The position numbers were made by a program, and so were the translations under genes. A stretch of 64,000 nucleotides of DNA from Rhodoferax sediminis. Its GTDB lineage: Bacteria > Pseudomonadota > Gammaproteobacteria > Burkholderiales > Burkholderiaceae_C. Under the pieces are notes generated by a model. The model was not told where the DNA came from and ran no database searches. It saw only the letters and a list, made by a program, of their open reading frames with translations. The stretch lies in the NCBI RefSeq assembly GCF_006970865.1, contig NZ_CP035503.1, forward strand, positions 757,001-821,000, given 5' to 3'. Positions 63,195 to 64,000 of this stretch are shown here, piece by piece. Position 1 is the first letter of the stretch; each line of letters opens with the position of its first letter.

Positions 63195-64000
63195 TTAAAC
63201 CTTTGCGGCTTCGAGGGCGGCGTTGAAGGTCGGGCTGGGGCGCATCACCGCCGTACATTTTTCAAGGTCGGGCAGGTAGTAGCCGCCAATGTCCACGGGC
63301 TTGCCCTGCACGGCCTTGAACTCACCGATGATTTGCGGCGCCTTGTCGCCGAGCGCCTTGGCCAGCGCGGCGAAATGCGCCTGCAGCGCCGTGTCTTCGG
63401 TCTGCGCGGCCAGCGCCTGCGCCCAGTACAGCGCCAGATAGAACTGGCTACCCCGGTTGTCCAGCTCGCCCGTGCGTGGCGACGGTGACTGGTTGTTGTC
63501 GAGCAGCTTGCCGGTGGCCTCATCAAGGGTCCTGGCCAGGATCTTCGCCTTGGTGTTGCCGGTCTTGAGCCCCAAGTCCTCCAGCGACACCGCCAGCGCC
63601 AGATACTCGCCCAGCGAGTCCCAGCGTAGATGGTTTTCCTCGACCAGTTGCTTGACGTGCTTGGGTGCGGAGCCGCCTGCACCGGTCTCGTACATGCCGC
63701 CGCCGGCCATCAGCGGCACGATGGAGAGCATCTTCGCGCTGGTGCCGAGTTCCATGATGGGGAACAGGTCGGTCAGGTAGTCGCGCAGGATGTTGCCGGT
63801 GACCGAGATGGTGTCCAGGCCGCGGATCACGCGCTCCAGCGTGTAGCGCATGGCGCGGGTCTGCGACATGATCTGGATGTCCAGGCCGCTGGTGTCGTGG
63901 TCCTTCAGGTAGCGCTGCACCTTCTTGATGAGCTCGGCCTCGTGCGGGCGGTACGGGTCGAGCCAGAACAGCGCCGGCATGCCCGAGTTGCGCGCGCGGT
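63195..64000 (-). CDS. icd: Monomeric NADP-dependent isocitrate dehydrogenase, C-terminal part
   Basis: C-terminal fragment (about 267 residues) of the large monomeric isocitrate dehydrogenase, which normally has about 740 residues. The frame is open to the window edge, and the first ATG inside (63980) is not the start because homologous residues precede it. [57 protein letters not shown] and [17 protein letters not shown] are typical of this family. It acts in the tricarboxylic acid cycle. Convergent with hisD across 27 bp. Confidence 0.94.
   Translation of the reverse strand, partial: RARNSGMPALFWLDPYRPHEAELIKKVQRYLKDHDTSGLDIQIMSQTRAMRYTLERVIRGLDTISVTGNILRDYLTDLFPIMELGTSAKMLSIVPLMAGGGMYETGAGGSAPKHVKQLVEENHLRWDSLGEYLALAVSLEDLGLKTGNTKAKILARTLDEATGKLLDNNQSPSPRTGELDNRGSQFYLALYWAQALAAQTEDTALQAHFAALAKALGDKAPQIIGEFKAVQGKPVDIGGYYLPDLEKCTAVMRPSPTFNAALEAAKV

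Overview
The window is GC-rich, densely coded bacterial DNA. Its core gene orders are those of Betaproteobacteria, order Burkholderiales: ponA facing pilMNOPQ-aroK-aroB-dgt, the run mlaFEDACB - ABC exporter - bolA - murA - hisG - hisD, and cytochrome c4 - resB - ccsA - msrPQ. A mosaic interspersed repeat with the core 'AGCTAT(C/T)AAAA...', scattered through and between genes, resembles one I know from Comamonadaceae such as Polaromonas, Rhodoferax and Acidovorax. I therefore infer a Comamonadaceae chromosome. No rRNA, tRNA or CRISPR array was recognised.

Layout. (1) 1-4.3 kb holds the 3' end of a Wadjet (JetABCD) plasmid-defence operon: the C-terminal part of the SMC protein JetC, then JetD. 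(2) 4.7-8.4 kb is an NAD-related cassette. A divergent NrtR-like Nudix regulator faces an SPFH protein, an NAD-kinase-like protein and a frameshifted nicotinamidase-like gene, across a pair of palindromic operators. (3) 8.4-9.05 kb is gene-poor and carries IS-end-like repeats. (4) 9.05-18.95 kb is a stress-survival cluster: solitary groEL, CBS protein, isoaspartyl-methyltransferase/erythromycin-esterase fusion, PolX, FtsH with a small cytochrome c, and UspA. Its intergenic regions carry FNR/ANR-type boxes. One of them precedes a structured leader with a terminator whose cognate gene appears to be missing. (5) 19-34.5 kb is core genome: metK, two lipid A acyltransferases, an alpha/beta hydrolase, engB, cytochrome c4 and System II cytochrome c maturation, msrPQ, lptM-lysA, cyaY and ponA. 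(6) 34.7-47.3 kb holds pilMNOPQ, aroKB, dgt, an MFS transporter, DUF1415, a methyltransferase, small stress or redox proteins, and a REP-associated tyrosine transposase bracketed by a perfect 18-bp inverted repeat. (7) 47.5-64 kb holds gltBD, the Mla lipid-transport operon, an ABC-2 exporter, bolA, murA, hisGD and the end of a monomeric isocitrate dehydrogenase.

The accessory part (1-19 kb) is the most interesting. Plasmid defence, an NAD-status regulon and an apparently oxygen-regulated protein-quality and DNA-repair island lie side by side, next to the housekeeping gene metK. The rest is orthodox, apart from interspersed repeats that reach into several reading frames and supply the C-termini of MsrQ and GltB.
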